Shown: positions 30,466 through 39,438 of the stretch, in pieces | Layout: the number at the start of each line of letters is the position of its first letter | How positions within the stretch are numbered: position 1 is the first letter of the stretch | DNA from: Kitasatospora sp. MMS16-BH015 | GTDB taxonomy: Bacteria > Actinomycetota > Actinomycetes > Streptomycetales > Streptomycetaceae | Direction: 5' to 3' | Assembly (NCBI RefSeq): GCF_002943525.1 | Contig: NZ_CP025394.1 | Span: forward strand, 5,642,001 to 5,706,000 | DNA length: 64,000 nucleotides | The notes under the pieces: model-generated | Database searches by the model: none | Told to the model about the DNA's origin: nothing | What the model saw: only the letters and a program-made list of their open reading frames with translations | Program-made: the position numbers and the translations under genes

Positions 30466-33411
30466 TTGGTATTCCAGATGCCGGACCGCCCCAACCCGGG
30501 GTTCCGAGGCAGAGTGGGCCCGCCCTCGCGGCGGGCGCGGGTGCTGCTGTTGACGGTGGGTGTGCTGGCGGCGCTCTTCCTGCTGTTCGTCATGTTCTCG
30601 GGCGTGTGGACGGACTGGCTCTGGTTCAAGTCCGTCCACTACGCCTCGGTGTTCAGCTCCCAGCTGTGGACGAAGGTCGGCCTGTTCGCCGTCTTCGGCC
30701 TGCTGATGGCCCTGGCCGTCGGGTTCAACGTCTGGCTCGCGTACCGGCTGCGGCCGCCGCTCTCCGCGATGTCGGTGGAGCAGCAGAGCCTGGACCGCTA
30801 CCGGATGGGCATCGCCCCGTACCGGCGCTGGCTCTTGATCGGCATCTCGCTGGTGGTCGGCCTGATCGCGGGCGCCGCGGCGGCCGGCCAGTGGCGCACC
30901 TGGATGCTCTGGACCAACCAGACCCCGTTCGGGGTGAAGGACAGCCAGTTCCACCTGGACGTGGCGTTCTACGCCTTCTCGCTGCCCTGGTACGAGTTCC
31001 TGCTGGGCTTCGCGTTCAGCGCGGTGATCGTCTCGGTGCTCGCGGCGGTGCTGGTGCACTACCTGTACGGCGGCCTGCGGCTGCAGGGCCCGGGCCGGCG
31101 CGCCAGCGCCGGGGCGCAGGGGCACCTGGCGGTGCTGCTGGGCGTCTTCGTGCTGCTCAAGGCGGTGGCGTACTGGCTGGACAGGTACGGCCTGGCGGTG
31201 AAGTCCGGCTCGTACAAGGGCGTGGACAGCTGGACCGGCCTGCGGTACGTGGACGCGAACGCGTTCCTGCCCGCGAAGACCATCCTGTTCTTCGTCGCGA
31301 TCATCTGCGCGGTGCTGTTCTTCCTGACCCCGGTGCGCCGCACCTGGGCCCCGGCGCTGATCGGCTTCGGGCTGATGGCGCTCTCGGCGGTGCTGATCGG
31401 CGGGGTCTACCCCGCGCTGGTGCAGCAGTTCCAGGTCAAGCCGAACGAGCAGGCCAAGGAGACGCCGTACATCCAGAAGAACATCGACGCGACCAGGCAG
31501 GCGTACGGCATCGCGGACAGCGAGAGCCAGCCGTACACCCCGAAGGACACCACCAGCGCCGCCGCGCTCAAGCCGGACGCGCAGACGGTCAAGGACATCC
31601 GGCTGCTCGACCCGAACGTGGTCTCGCCGGCCTTCCAGCAGATCGAGCAGCAGCGCTCGTACTACGCCTTCCCCAAGACGCTGAACGTGGACCGGTACGG
31701 CACCGGCACCGACGCGCAGGACACCGTGATCGGCGTCCGCGAGCTGGACCTGAACGGGGTGCAGCAGCGGAACTGGATCAACGACCACTTCAAGTACACC
31801 CACGGCTACGGCGTGGTCGCGGCCAAGGGCAACCAGGTCAACGGCCAGGGCCAGCCGGTGTTCACCGAGTCGGGGCTGCCCACCACCGGCAGCATGGGCG
31901 ACTACCAGCAGCGGGTGTACTACGGGCAGCAGAGCCCGGACTACTCGATCGTCGGCGGCACCAACCAGGAGATCGACTACACCTCCGACGCCGGCGGCGA
32001 CAAGACCTACCAGTACACCGGCGGCAGTGGCGTCTCGCTGGACAACCCGCTGACCCGGGCGGCCTTCGCGGTGAAGTACGCCGAGCCGCAGATCCTCTAC
32101 TCCGGGGCGATCGGCAACGGCTCGAAGATCCTCTTCGACCGCAAGCCCAAGGAGCGGGTGGAGAAGGTCGCGCCCTGGCTCTCCATCGACGCCGACCCGT
32201 ACCCGGTGGTCGAGGACGGCAAGCTGCTCTGGGTGCTGGACGGCTACACCACCTCGGACGGCTTCCCGTTCTCCTCCAAGACCACCCTGGGCGACGTCAC
32301 CAAGGACTCGCTCACCGGGGCGCGCGGCGAGACGCTGACCGCCGCCAACAAGGTGAACTACATCCGCAACTCGGTGAAGGCCACGGTGGACGCGTACACC
32401 GGCGAGGTGACGCTCTACCAGTGGGACGACGCGGACCCGGTGCTGAAGACCTGGATGAAGGCCTTCCCCGGCACGGTGGAGCCCAAGAGCGACATCCCGG
32501 CCAGCCTGGTGCCGCACCTGCGCTACCCGCAGGACCTGTTCAAGGTGCAGCGCGACCTGCTGGCGCAGTACCACATGACCGACGCCAACGCCTTCTTCAA
32601 CGGCACCGACATCTGGCAGGTCCCGGCCGACCCGACCACCAACACCGGTGACGTGCAGCCGCCGTACTACCTGACGCTCCGGATGCCCGACGCGCCGGCG
32701 GCCAGCTTCTCGCTGACCACCTCCTTCGTGCCGAGCAAGCGGGACAACCTGGCGGCCTTCATGGCGGTGAGCGCCGATCCGGGACCGGACTACGGGAAGA
32801 TCCGCATCCTCAAGGTGCCCGGCGACACCGGCACCCTGGGCCCGAACCTCGCCCAGGCGAAGTTCAACTCGGACCCGGAGGTGGCCCGCCAGCTGAACAT
32901 CCTGAAGAACGGCGGCGACTCCGACGTGGAGTACGGCAACCTGCTGACCCTCCCGGTCGGCGGCGGCCTGCTCAACGTGGAGCCGGTGTACGTGCGCGGG
33001 CGCACCGCCAAGTACCCGGTGCTGCAGAAGGTGCTCGCGGTGTACGGCAAGGACAACGTGGCCTTCGAGAACACCCTGGAGGACGCGCTCAAGAAGGTGT
33101 TCGGCGCGGCCACGGCGGGGACGACCCCGACGGCCCCGACCACGCCGGGCACCACGCCGACCACTCCGACCACGCCGACCACCCCGACGACGCCCACCAC
33201 CCCGGCCCTGCAGAAGGCGCTGCAGGACGCCCAGAAGGCGTTCACCGACGGGCAGACCGCCCTGAAGAACGGCGACTGGACGGCCTACGGCACCGCGCAG
33301 AAGGCGCTCCAGGACGCGCTCAACGCGGCGGCCGCCGCCCAGGGCGCCACGGGCGGCTCGAGCCCGAGCCCGAGCCCGAGCCCGAGCTCGAGCCCTTCGC
33401 CCTCGCCCTGA
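30466..33411 (+). CDS. UPF0182 family giant membrane protein
   Basis: The product is 981 aa. The first ~330 residues carry about seven transmembrane segments (LLLTVGVLAALFLLFVMFSG, AVFGLLMALAVGFNVWLAY, LIGISLVVGLIAGAAAA and others). A large extracytoplasmic domain fills the rest. The C-terminus has two low-complexity linkers, a Thr/Pro repeat (about 885-910) and a Ser/Pro tail at the end, flanking a predicted helix LQKALQDAQKAFTDGQTAL. UPF0182 proteins are conserved in actinobacteria without a known function. TTG 30466 with AGAGG upstream is used; ATG 30478 is an alternative. Expression is divergent from the PPA1309-like gene. Confidence 0.92.
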   Translation: MVFQMPDRPNPGFRGRVGPPSRRARVLLLTVGVLAALFLLFVMFSGVWTDWLWFKSVHYASVFSSQLWTKVGLFAVFGLLMALAVGFNVWLAYRLRPPLSAMSVEQQSLDRYRMGIAPYRRWLLIGISLVVGLIAGAAAAGQWRTWMLWTNQTPFGVKDSQFHLDVAFYAFSLPWYEFLLGFAFSAVIVSVLAAVLVHYLYGGLRLQGPGRRASAGAQGHLAVLLGVFVLLKAVAYWLDRYGLAVKSGSYKGVDSWTGLRYVDANAFLPAKTILFFVAIICAVLFFLTPVRRTWAPALIGFGLMALSAVLIGGVYPALVQQFQVKPNEQAKETPYIQKNIDATRQAYGIADSESQPYTPKDTTSAAALKPDAQTVKDIRLLDPNVVSPAFQQIEQQRSYYAFPKTLNVDRYGTGTDAQDTVIGVRELDLNGVQQRNWINDHFKYTHGYGVVAAKGNQVNGQGQPVFTESGLPTTGSMGDYQQRVYYGQQSPDYSIVGGTNQEIDYTSDAGGDKTYQYTGGSGVSLDNPLTRAAFAVKYAEPQILYSGAIGNGSKILFDRKPKERVEKVAPWLSIDADPYPVVEDGKLLWVLDGYTTSDGFPFSSKTTLGDVTKDSLTGARGETLTAANKVNYIRNSVKATVDAYTGEVTLYQWDDADPVLKTWMKAFPGTVEPKSDIPASLVPHLRYPQDLFKVQRDLLAQYHMTDANAFFNGTDIWQVPADPTTNTGDVQPPYYLTLRMPDAPAASFSLTTSFVPSKRDNLAAFMAVSADPGPDYGKIRILKVPGDTGTLGPNLAQAKFNSDPEVARQLNILKNGGDSDVEYGNLLTLPVGGGLLNVEPVYVRGRTAKYPVLQKVLAVYGKDNVAFENTLEDALKKVFGAATAGTTPTAPTTPGTTPTTPTTPTTPTTPTTPALQKALQDAQKAFTDGQTALKNGDWTAYGTAQKALQDALNAAAAAQGATGGSSPSPSPSPSSSPSPSP

Positions 33412-33465
33412 GCAGTACTGATTTCTGATCCACTCCGCGTCCGTGCTACGGTTGGCACACAACGA

Positions 33466-33539
33466 CGCGGGGTGGAGCAGCTCGGTAGCTCGCTGGGCTC
33501 ATAACCCAGAGGTCGCAGGTTCAAATCCTGTCCCCGCTA
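33466..33539 (+). tRNA. Initiator tRNA-Met (anticodon CAT)
   Basis: The cloverleaf is complete over 74 nt, with the anticodon CAT at 33500-33502. Initiator hallmarks are visible: three G:C pairs in the anticodon stem (CTGGG/CCCAG) and a mismatched first acceptor pair (C1 with T72). The T-loop reads TTCAAAT. No 3' CCA is encoded. A terminator follows 7 nt later. Confidence 0.97.
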
Positions 33540-33546
33540 CTCTGAA

Positions 33547-33581
33547 CCGAAGGCCCGGAGATTCACTCTCCGGGCCTTCGG
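33547..33581 (+). terminator. Terminator after initiator tRNA
   Basis: CCGAAGGCCCGGAG (33547-33560) and CTCCGGGCCTTCGG (33568-33581) form a perfect 14-bp stem with a 7-nt loop. GTGTTCTCCG is then repeated twice in tandem. Confidence 0.85.
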
Positions 33582-33888
33582 TGTTCTCCGGTGTTCTCCG
33601 GCGAGTGGGCGCATCTGCGCAGGTCGGCTCCGGTACTATCGACCGTCGCCAACGATGCCGGCACCAGCACCCCCCTGTCGGGGTTTGTGAGGCCCAAGTG
33701 TCGGGAAATCGACAAAGCGCCGAAGCAATCTCGCCGGGCTTCGGCCGACCCCGCCAATATCGGCCGGGCAGGTGTACGCGGGTTGCGGGTGATGCCACGA
33801 TGGACCACACGGGGGACGACGGACGGCCACTGACGGGCCGTCGGCCGGGGGAGGGCCGCCGCAGTGCTCCGGGGGGAGGGAAATCGGC
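33582..33888 (+). other. Gene-free leader/promoter region of the Sel1-repeat gene
   Basis: About 300 nt between the tRNA terminator and the Sel1-repeat gene. I see no credible gene. It holds a small TGTCG/CGACA dyad (about 33701-33716), relatively AT-rich for the region, and a GGGAGGGA Shine-Dalgarno site just before the GTG at 33889. The promoter presumably lies here, but I cannot place it. Confidence 0.5.
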
Positions 33889-35910
33889 GTGAAGCTGATC
33901 GGTAGGAACGGACCGGGCGGCAAGCCCGTACCGACCGCCCCCGAGACCGAGCAGGCCGTGTACGACCGGCCCGAGGGCGGCTCCGCGCAGGACGGCGGCC
34001 CGCGCGACACCGGTGCGCACGACACCGACACCTGGGCGCAGAGCCCGGACGACACCCAGAGCTCCCTGCCCGCCCAGCGCACCGCCGGCCTGGCCGTGCC
34101 CCGCTCGGTGCCCGGCCACGGCCCCGACAGCCTCGTCCACCTCTCCGCCCGTGACTATGCCGCTGCCGTCGGGTCCTACCCCCCGGCCCGGTCGGCCGAA
34201 ACCGATTCCGTGCTGGACGGCCTCGACGGCGGCAGCTTCGAGACCGCGCTGGCCGCCCGCGAGCAGGCCGCGCTGGAGAGCCGGCACCGGGAGGCCGCCG
34301 ACGGTGGCGACCCGGGCGCGGCCAGCCAGCTCGGTGCGCTGCTGCTGCGCCGGGGCGAGCTGGAGGCCGCCGAACCGTACCTGCGGGCCGCCGCCGCGGC
34401 CGGGCAGCGGGCCGCCGCCAACAACCTCGGCGTGCTGCTGCACCAGCGCGGCCACCGGGCCGAGGCCGCCCAGTGGTGGCGCCAGGCCGCCGTCGCGGGG
34501 AGCGCGCCGGCCGCGCACGCCCTCGGTCTGCAGCTGCGCGACCAGGGCGAGGAGGAGGCCGCCGAGTACTGGCTGCACTTCGCCGCCGAGCAGGGCCACC
34601 CGCTGGGCGCCTACGCGCTGGGCGACCTGATGGAGCACCGGCGGGACGTGCGGGCCGAGCGCTGGTTCCGCGCCGCCGCCGACGCCGGCCACCGCGAGGC
34701 CGCCTACCGGCTGGCCCGGATGCGGGAGGCCGCGGGCGACAAGGAGACCGCCGAGACCTGGTACCGCACCGCCGCCGCGCGCAGCCACGCCCGCGCCGCG
34801 CTGCGGCTCGGCGTGCTGCTCGAGGAGCGCGCCGACCACGAGGAGGCCGCCCGCTGGTACCGGCAGTCGGCCCAGAACGGCGAGGCCCGGGCCGCCTGCG
34901 CGCTCGGCTTCCTGCTGCGCGACGCCGGCGACCAGACGGCCGCCGCCGAGTGGTGGCAGGAGGCCGCCGAGGCGGGCGACGGCAACGCCGCCAACGCGCT
35001 CGGCGCGCTGCACGCGGGCCGGGGCGAGGCCGCCGAGGCCGAGCGCTGGTACCGCGCGGCGATGGACGCGGGCGACCAGAACGGCGCCTTCAACCTCGGC
35101 CTGCTCTGTGCGGGCCTGGGCCGGGACGCCCAGGCCGAGCAGTGGTACCGCCGCGCGGCCTACGCGGGGCACCGGGAGGCGTGCAACGCGCTGGCCGTGG
35201 TGCTGCTCCAGCGCGGGGACGAGTCCGGCGCCGAGCCGTGGTTCTCCAAGGCCGCCGAGGCGGGCAGCGTGGACGGCGCCTTCAACCTGGGCGTCCTGCA
35301 CGCCGGGCGCGGGGAGCAGCAGCAGGCGCACGAGTGGTACGCGCGCGCCGCCGCGGAGGGGCACGGCGAGGCCGCGCTCCAGCTGGCCGTGGCCCAGGAG
35401 CAGCGCGGCCACCTCGGCGCGGCCCTGGACCGCTACCGCCAGGCCGCGGCCGGCGGTTCGGCCGAGGGTGCCTTCCGGCTGGCCTCGATCCTGGACCGCC
35501 GGGGCGACGCCGACGAGGAGGCCGAGCACTGGTACGCCGTCGCCGCCGATGCCGGGCACCGGCGGGCGCAGGTGCGGATGGGCGTGCGGGCCGCCGAGCG
35601 CGGCGCGCTGGAGATCGCCGAGAGCTGGTACCGCCGCGCGGCGGAGGGCGGCAGCCGCAGCGCCGCCTTCAACCTCGGCCTGCTGCTGGCCCGTCAGGAC
35701 AGCGAGGCCGAGGCGATGCTCTGGTACACCCGAGCGGCCGACGCCGGCCACGGGCGGGCCGCCCTGCGGCTCGCCCTGCTGGCGCTGCGGCGCGGCGAGC
35801 CCGTCCAGGCGGAGAGCTGGTGCCAGCGGGCCACCGAGTACGGGCCGGCGGAGGTCGCGGAGCGGGCCGGGCGGCTGCTGGGCGCGTTGAGCGCCGAGCT
35901 GAGCGCCTAG
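33889..35910 (+). CDS. Sel1-like/TPR repeat protein
   Basis: The product is 673 aa. The first ~125 residues are polar and disordered. From about residue 140 to the end there are about 15 degenerate ~36-residue repeats of the pattern LG-L-x4-G-x2-EAE-WYRRAA-AG, for example AEYWLHFAAEQGHPLGAYALG and AERWYRAAMDAGDQNGAFNLG. This alpha-solenoid is a protein-interaction scaffold; no enzyme domain or signal peptide is present. GTG 33889 has GGGAGGGA upstream. Its 3' end meets a perfect 27-bp inverted repeat. Partners are unknown. Confidence 0.88.
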   Translation: MKLIGRNGPGGKPVPTAPETEQAVYDRPEGGSAQDGGPRDTGAHDTDTWAQSPDDTQSSLPAQRTAGLAVPRSVPGHGPDSLVHLSARDYAAAVGSYPPARSAETDSVLDGLDGGSFETALAAREQAALESRHREAADGGDPGAASQLGALLLRRGELEAAEPYLRAAAAAGQRAAANNLGVLLHQRGHRAEAAQWWRQAAVAGSAPAAHALGLQLRDQGEEEAAEYWLHFAAEQGHPLGAYALGDLMEHRRDVRAERWFRAAADAGHREAAYRLARMREAAGDKETAETWYRTAAARSHARAALRLGVLLEERADHEEAARWYRQSAQNGEARAACALGFLLRDAGDQTAAAEWWQEAAEAGDGNAANALGALHAGRGEAAEAERWYRAAMDAGDQNGAFNLGLLCAGLGRDAQAEQWYRRAAYAGHREACNALAVVLLQRGDESGAEPWFSKAAEAGSVDGAFNLGVLHAGRGEQQQAHEWYARAAAEGHGEAALQLAVAQEQRGHLGAALDRYRQAAAGGSAEGAFRLASILDRRGDADEEAEHWYAVAADAGHRRAQVRMGVRAAERGALEIAESWYRRAAEGGSRSAAFNLGLLLARQDSEAEAMLWYTRAADAGHGRAALRLALLALRRGEPVQAESWCQRATEYGPAEVAERAGRLLGALSAELSA

Positions 35911-35919
35911 AGGGGCGTC

Positions 35920-36002
35920 ACCACCGGGGGCGCGGGGAACTGCGCGGGATGGGCTCTACGGGGTGCACGGTTGCGCGCGCAGTTCCCCGCGCCCCCGGTG
36001 GT
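35920..36002. repeat. Dispersed GC-rich inverted repeat, locus 5 (perfect 27-bp arms)
   Basis: Arms 35920-35946 and 35976-36002 are perfectly complementary over 27 bp, each containing the GGGGCGCGGGGAACTGCGCG core flanked by ACCACCG/CGGTGGT. The spacer is 29 nt. It lies between the convergent Sel1-repeat and catR genes and would form a very stable hairpin in RNA from either side. Confidence 0.85.
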
Positions 36003-36006
36003 TGCC

Positions 36007-36420
36007 CTAAGCGGCACAGTCGGGGCACAGGCCCCGGTAGGTGACCTCCGCCCCGGAGATGACGAAGCCGAAGCGCTCGTTGGCGGGGAGGGCGGCGATG
36101 GGATCACCCTGGGGGTGGACGTCGCGGATCGCGCCGCAGCCGGAGCAGATCAGGTGCTGGTGGGCGTGGTGGGCGTTGGGGTCGTAGCGCTTGGCGCGGC
36201 CGTCGGTGGCCACTTCCAGCACCTCGCCGAGCGAGACGAGCTCGCCCAGGGTGTTGTACACCGTCGCGCGGCTGATCTCGGGCAGCCGGCCGACGGCACG
36301 GGCGTGCACCTCGTCGGCCGTCAGGTGGACGTGCTCGCCGTCCAGCACCTCGGCCACGACTCTTCGCTGCGAGGTCATCCGCCATCCGCGTCCGCGGAGT
36401 CGTTCCAGCAGGTCACTCAT
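36007..36420 (-). CDS. catR: Fur-family peroxide regulator (CatR/PerR-like)
   Basis: The product is 137 aa. The winged helix contains RMTSQRRVVAEVL and ISRATVYNTLGELVSLG. The regulatory metal region has YDPNAHHAHQHLICSGCGAIRDV, and a second CPDC completes the structural Zn(Cys)4 site. It is divergent from a monofunctional catalase gene, the classical catR-catA arrangement in which oxidation of the metal-bound repressor derepresses catalase. There are 119 nt between the two starts. The gene ends 5 nt from the 27-bp inverted repeat. Confidence 0.93.
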   Translation of the reverse strand: MSDLLERLRGRGWRMTSQRRVVAEVLDGEHVHLTADEVHARAVGRLPEISRATVYNTLGELVSLGEVLEVATDGRAKRYDPNAHHAHQHLICSGCGAIRDVHPQGDPIAALPANERFGFVISGAEVTYRGLCPDCAA

Positions 36421-36432
36421 GGGGTCAGATTA

Positions 36433-36486
36433 GCAAGTTTCGCAAGTTTGAGTCAGTGTTGACTTAGACAGAGTCCAGACTAGGAT
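36433..36486 (+). promoter_or_regulatory. catA promoter with candidate CatR operator
   Basis: TTGACT (36459-36464) and TAGGAT (36481-36486) form a -35/-10 pair with a 16-nt spacer. AGTCA-gtgt-TGACT (36451-36464) is a dyad overlapping the -35. A GCAAGTTT direct repeat (36433-36440 and 36442-36449) lies just upstream, 13 nt from the catR start, so one protein could control both genes. Confidence 0.6.
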
Positions 36487-36539
36487 CAGATCCTGTACAA
36501 GCTGAGTAACACGACCGGACATCGCGGAGGTGCTCCCTT

Positions 36540-38021
36540 ATGACTGCCCAGGACGAGCTGCGGCCTACCCTGACCACCGAGGCCGGTGCTCCCGTCGCCG
36601 ACAACCAGAACACGGAGACGGCTGGCATAGGCGGCCCGGCGCTGATCCAGGACCAGCTGCTGTTCGAGAAGCTGGCGCACTTCAACCGCGAGCGCATCCC
36701 GGAGCGCGTCGTGCACGCCCGCGGCGCCGCCGCGTACGGCACCTTCACCGTGACGGCCGACGTGACCCCGTACACCCGGGCCAAGTTCCTCGGCGAGATC
36801 GGCAAGCAGACCGAGACCTTCCTGCGCTTCTCCACCGTCGCGGGCAACCTCGGCTCGGCCGACGCCGTGCGCGACCCGCGCGGCTTCGCGCTGAAGTTCT
36901 ACACCGAGGAGGGCAACTACGACCTCGTCGGCAACAACACCCCGGTGTTCTTCATCAAGGACGCCATCAAGTTCCCCGACTTCATCCACACCCAGAAGCG
37001 CGACCCGTACACCGGCTCGCAGGAGGCGGACAACGTCTGGGACTTCTGGGGCCTCTCGCCCGAGTCGACCCACCAGGTGACCTGGCTCTTCGGTGACCGC
37101 GGCATCCCGGCCAGCTACCGCCACCTCAACGGCTACGGCTCGCACACCTACCAGTGGCAGAACGAGGCCGGCGAGTACTTCTGGGTGAAGTACCACTTCA
37201 AGACCGACCAGGGCATCAAGAACCTCACCGCCGACGAGGCGAACAAGCTCGCGGGTGAGGACCCGGACAGCCACCAGCGCGACCTGCGCGAGTCGATCGA
37301 GCGCGGCGAGTTCCCGTCCTGGACGGTGCAGGTGCAGATCATGCCCGCCGCCGACGCCGCGAACTACCGGTTCAACCCGTTCGACCTGACCAAGGTCTGG
37401 CCGCACGAGGACTACCCGCCGATCGAGATCGGCAAGCTGGAGCTCAACCGCAACCCGGAGAACGTCTTCGCCGAGGTCGAGCAGTCGATCTTCTCCCCGG
37501 CGCACTTCGTGCCCGGCATCGGCCCCTCCCCGGACAAGATGCTCCAGGGCCGCCTGTTCGCCTACGCGGACGCCCACCGCTACCGCGTCGGCATCAACGC
37601 CGACCACCTGCCGGTGAACCGCCCGCACGCCACCGAGGCGCGCACCAACAGCCGGGACGGCTACCTCTACGACGGCCGCCACGGCCGCCAGAAGAACTAC
37701 GAGCCCAACTCCTTCGGCGGCCCGGTCGAGACCGGCCGTCCGCTCTGGGCCGCCGTGCCGACCGTCACCGGCCACTCGGGCAACCACGCGGCGCCCGTGC
37801 ACGCCGAGGACAACGACTTCGTGCAGGCCGGCAACCTCTACCGCCTCTTCTCCGAGGACGAGAAGGCCCGCCTGATCGCCAACCTGGCCGGCTTCATCGC
37901 CAAGGTCTCGGCCGACCGCGAGGACATCGTCGAGCGCGCGATCGACAACTTCCGCCAGGCCGACGCCGACTACGGCCAGCGCCTGGAGGCGGCCGTCCGC
38001 GAGCTGCGCAAGCAGCAGTAA
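36540..38021 (+). CDS. catA: Monofunctional heme catalase
   Basis: The product is 493 aa, the small-subunit clade. Active-site features: RIPERVVHARGAAAYG (distal His), FLRFSTVAGNLGSAD, NNTPVFFIKDAIKFPDF (distal Asn) and the heme-ligating Tyr in RLFAYADAHRYR. It converts hydrogen peroxide to water and oxygen in the cytoplasm. ATG 36540 has GGAGG 9 nt upstream. The divergent CatR-like repressor and the promoter dyad suggest peroxide induction. A strong 16-bp hairpin follows the gene. Confidence 0.96.
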   Translation: MTAQDELRPTLTTEAGAPVADNQNTETAGIGGPALIQDQLLFEKLAHFNRERIPERVVHARGAAAYGTFTVTADVTPYTRAKFLGEIGKQTETFLRFSTVAGNLGSADAVRDPRGFALKFYTEEGNYDLVGNNTPVFFIKDAIKFPDFIHTQKRDPYTGSQEADNVWDFWGLSPESTHQVTWLFGDRGIPASYRHLNGYGSHTYQWQNEAGEYFWVKYHFKTDQGIKNLTADEANKLAGEDPDSHQRDLRESIERGEFPSWTVQVQIMPAADAANYRFNPFDLTKVWPHEDYPPIEIGKLELNRNPENVFAEVEQSIFSPAHFVPGIGPSPDKMLQGRLFAYADAHRYRVGINADHLPVNRPHATEARTNSRDGYLYDGRHGRQKNYEPNSFGGPVETGRPLWAAVPTVTGHSGNHAAPVHAEDNDFVQAGNLYRLFSEDEKARLIANLAGFIAKVSADREDIVERAIDNFRQADADYGQRLEAAVRELRKQQ

Positions 38022-38037
38022 CGCCCCACCATGAACG

Positions 38038-38074
38038 GCGGGCCCGGGTTCGGATCAACCGAACCCGGGCCCGC
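38038..38074 (+). terminator. Terminator after catalase gene
   Basis: A perfect 16-bp stem (38038-38053 with 38059-38074) with a 5-nt ATCAA loop, 16 nt after the catalase stop. No U-tract is present. Confidence 0.85.
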
Positions 38075-38134
38075 TCCCATTGAGGGGCCGTCAGACCCCG
38101 CGGCGTCAGACCCCCGGCGTCAGCCCCCTCGACG

Positions 38135-38932
38135 TCAGACCGAGAGCCGCCGCAGGGCCTCGTCGTGCAGCAGCCCGTTGCTGGCCACCGCGTCCGCGCC
38201 GCCCGGGCCGTCGATGCCGTCCAGGCCGGTGAAGCGGCCGCCCGCCTCCTGCACCACGATGCAGGGGGCCGCCATGTCCCAGAGCGAGAGCTCGGGCTCG
38301 GCCGCGATGTCCACCGCGCCCTCGGCCACCATCATGTAGGACCAGAAGTCGCCGTAGGCGCGGGTGCGCCAGCAGGCCCGGGTCAGGTCCAGGAAGGGGT
38401 CGAGCCGGCCGCGCTCCTCCCAGCCCGAGAGCGAGGAGTAGGAGAAGGAGGCGTCCTCGATCCGGGAGACGCCCGAGACGTGGATCCGGCTCGCCGTGGT
38501 CAGGCTGCGGCCCGCGTACGCGCCCAGGCCCTTGGCCGCCCACCAGCGGCGGGCCAGCGCGGGGGCCGAGACGATGCCGGCCACCGGCTGCTCGGTGCCG
38601 TCCGGCTGGACCTCGAGCAGCGCGATCAGGGTGGCCCAGACCGGCACCCCGCGCACGTAGTTCTTGGTGCCGTCGATCGGGTCGATCACCCAGCGGCGCG
38701 GGCCGGAGCCCACCATGCCGAACTCCTCGCCCATCACCGCGTCGCGCGGCCGGGCCCGCTGGAGCACGCTGCGCACCTGCTCCTCAGCGGCCTTGTCGGC
38801 GTCGCTGACCGGCGTCAGGTCGGGCTTGGTCTCGATCTTGAGGTCGAGCGCCTTGAAGCGGTCCATGGTGATCGAGTCCGCCGCATCGGCGAGGACGTGG
38901 GCGAGTCGGAGGTCGTCGTGGTAGTCGGCCAT
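38135..38932 (-). CDS. hisN: Histidinol-phosphatase, inositol-monophosphatase type
   Basis: The product is 265 aa. IMPase-fold metal motifs are present: MGEEFGMVGSG (Glu), DPIDGTKNYVRG (Asp-Asp) and the late LSLWDMAAPCIVVQEAGG (Asp). The sequence matches the actinobacterial HisN type that dephosphorylates histidinol phosphate in histidine biosynthesis. It is not in a his operon, which is usual for hisN in this group. A generic inositol or nucleotide phosphatase is the alternative. Its stop codon lies in the last of four ~15-bp repeats. Confidence 0.85.
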   Translation of the reverse strand: MADYHDDLRLAHVLADAADSITMDRFKALDLKIETKPDLTPVSDADKAAEEQVRSVLQRARPRDAVMGEEFGMVGSGPRRWVIDPIDGTKNYVRGVPVWATLIALLEVQPDGTEQPVAGIVSAPALARRWWAAKGLGAYAGRSLTTASRIHVSGVSRIEDASFSYSSLSGWEERGRLDPFLDLTRACWRTRAYGDFWSYMMVAEGAVDIAAEPELSLWDMAAPCIVVQEAGGRFTGLDGIDGPGGADAVASNGLLHDEALRRLSV

Positions 38933-38975
38933 GCTCGAAACCCTAGCGCTTCCGGTGCCGCGAACGGCCGAGCGT

Positions 38976-39299
38976 TCAGTGGCCGGACCCGCTGAGCTGG
39001 AGGCCCACCACCCCGGCGATCACCAGGGTGATCGAGACCAGCTTGAGCACCGAGCTGGACTCGTCCAGCCAGATGATCCCGTAGATCGCGGTGCCGGCCG
39101 CGCCGATCCCGGTCCAGACCGCGTAGGCGCTGCCCACCGGCAGGGTCTTGAGCGAGAGGGTCAGCAGACCGAAGCTGCCCAGCGCGAAGCAGGCGAACGC
39201 GATCGTCGGCCAGAGCTTGGTGAAGCCGTCACTCAGCTTGAGGTTGATCGCGAACCCGGTCTCCAGCAGACCGGCGAGGATCACCAAGGCCCATGCCAT
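38976..39299 (-). CDS. SMR-family transporter (Gdx/SugE-like)
   Basis: The product is 107 aa with four transmembrane helices. The essential Glu is in ILAGLLETGFAINLKLSDGF, and LPVGSAYAVWTGIGAAGTAIYGI is the TM3 signature. The WTGIG motif and the tail VAGVVGLQLSG are closer to the SugE/Gdx guanidinium exporters than to EmrE, but there is only one subunit gene and I found no guanidine riboswitch upstream. GGGAG precedes the ATG. It is probably a proton-coupled exporter of small cations, with the exact substrate unproven. Confidence 0.85.
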   Translation of the reverse strand: MAWALVILAGLLETGFAINLKLSDGFTKLWPTIAFACFALGSFGLLTLSLKTLPVGSAYAVWTGIGAAGTAIYGIIWLDESSSVLKLVSITLVIAGVVGLQLSGSGH

Positions 39300-39438
39300 C
39301 TCGCTGACTCCCTGCCCCTGGGGGCCGGACCGATCGTCCGACCTTCCGATCCAGTGATCTTCCCATTCTGGCGGGGCGGGGCCGGGAGAACCGCCGGAAG
39401 CGCAAAGGAGTGCGCCGAAAGGGGCAGCCCTCGTCAGG

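Noticed and set aside
33119..33408. Thr/Pro and Ser/Pro-coding repeats as minisatellite or CRISPR-like array
   Set aside because: They are in frame within the UPF0182 protein and encode low-complexity linkers; no spacer structure exists.
39300..39430. Possible guanidine riboswitch before the SMR transporter
   Set aside because: The leader has a small CGGAC/GTCCG hairpin, but I could not match the conserved motifs of known guanidine riboswitch classes.
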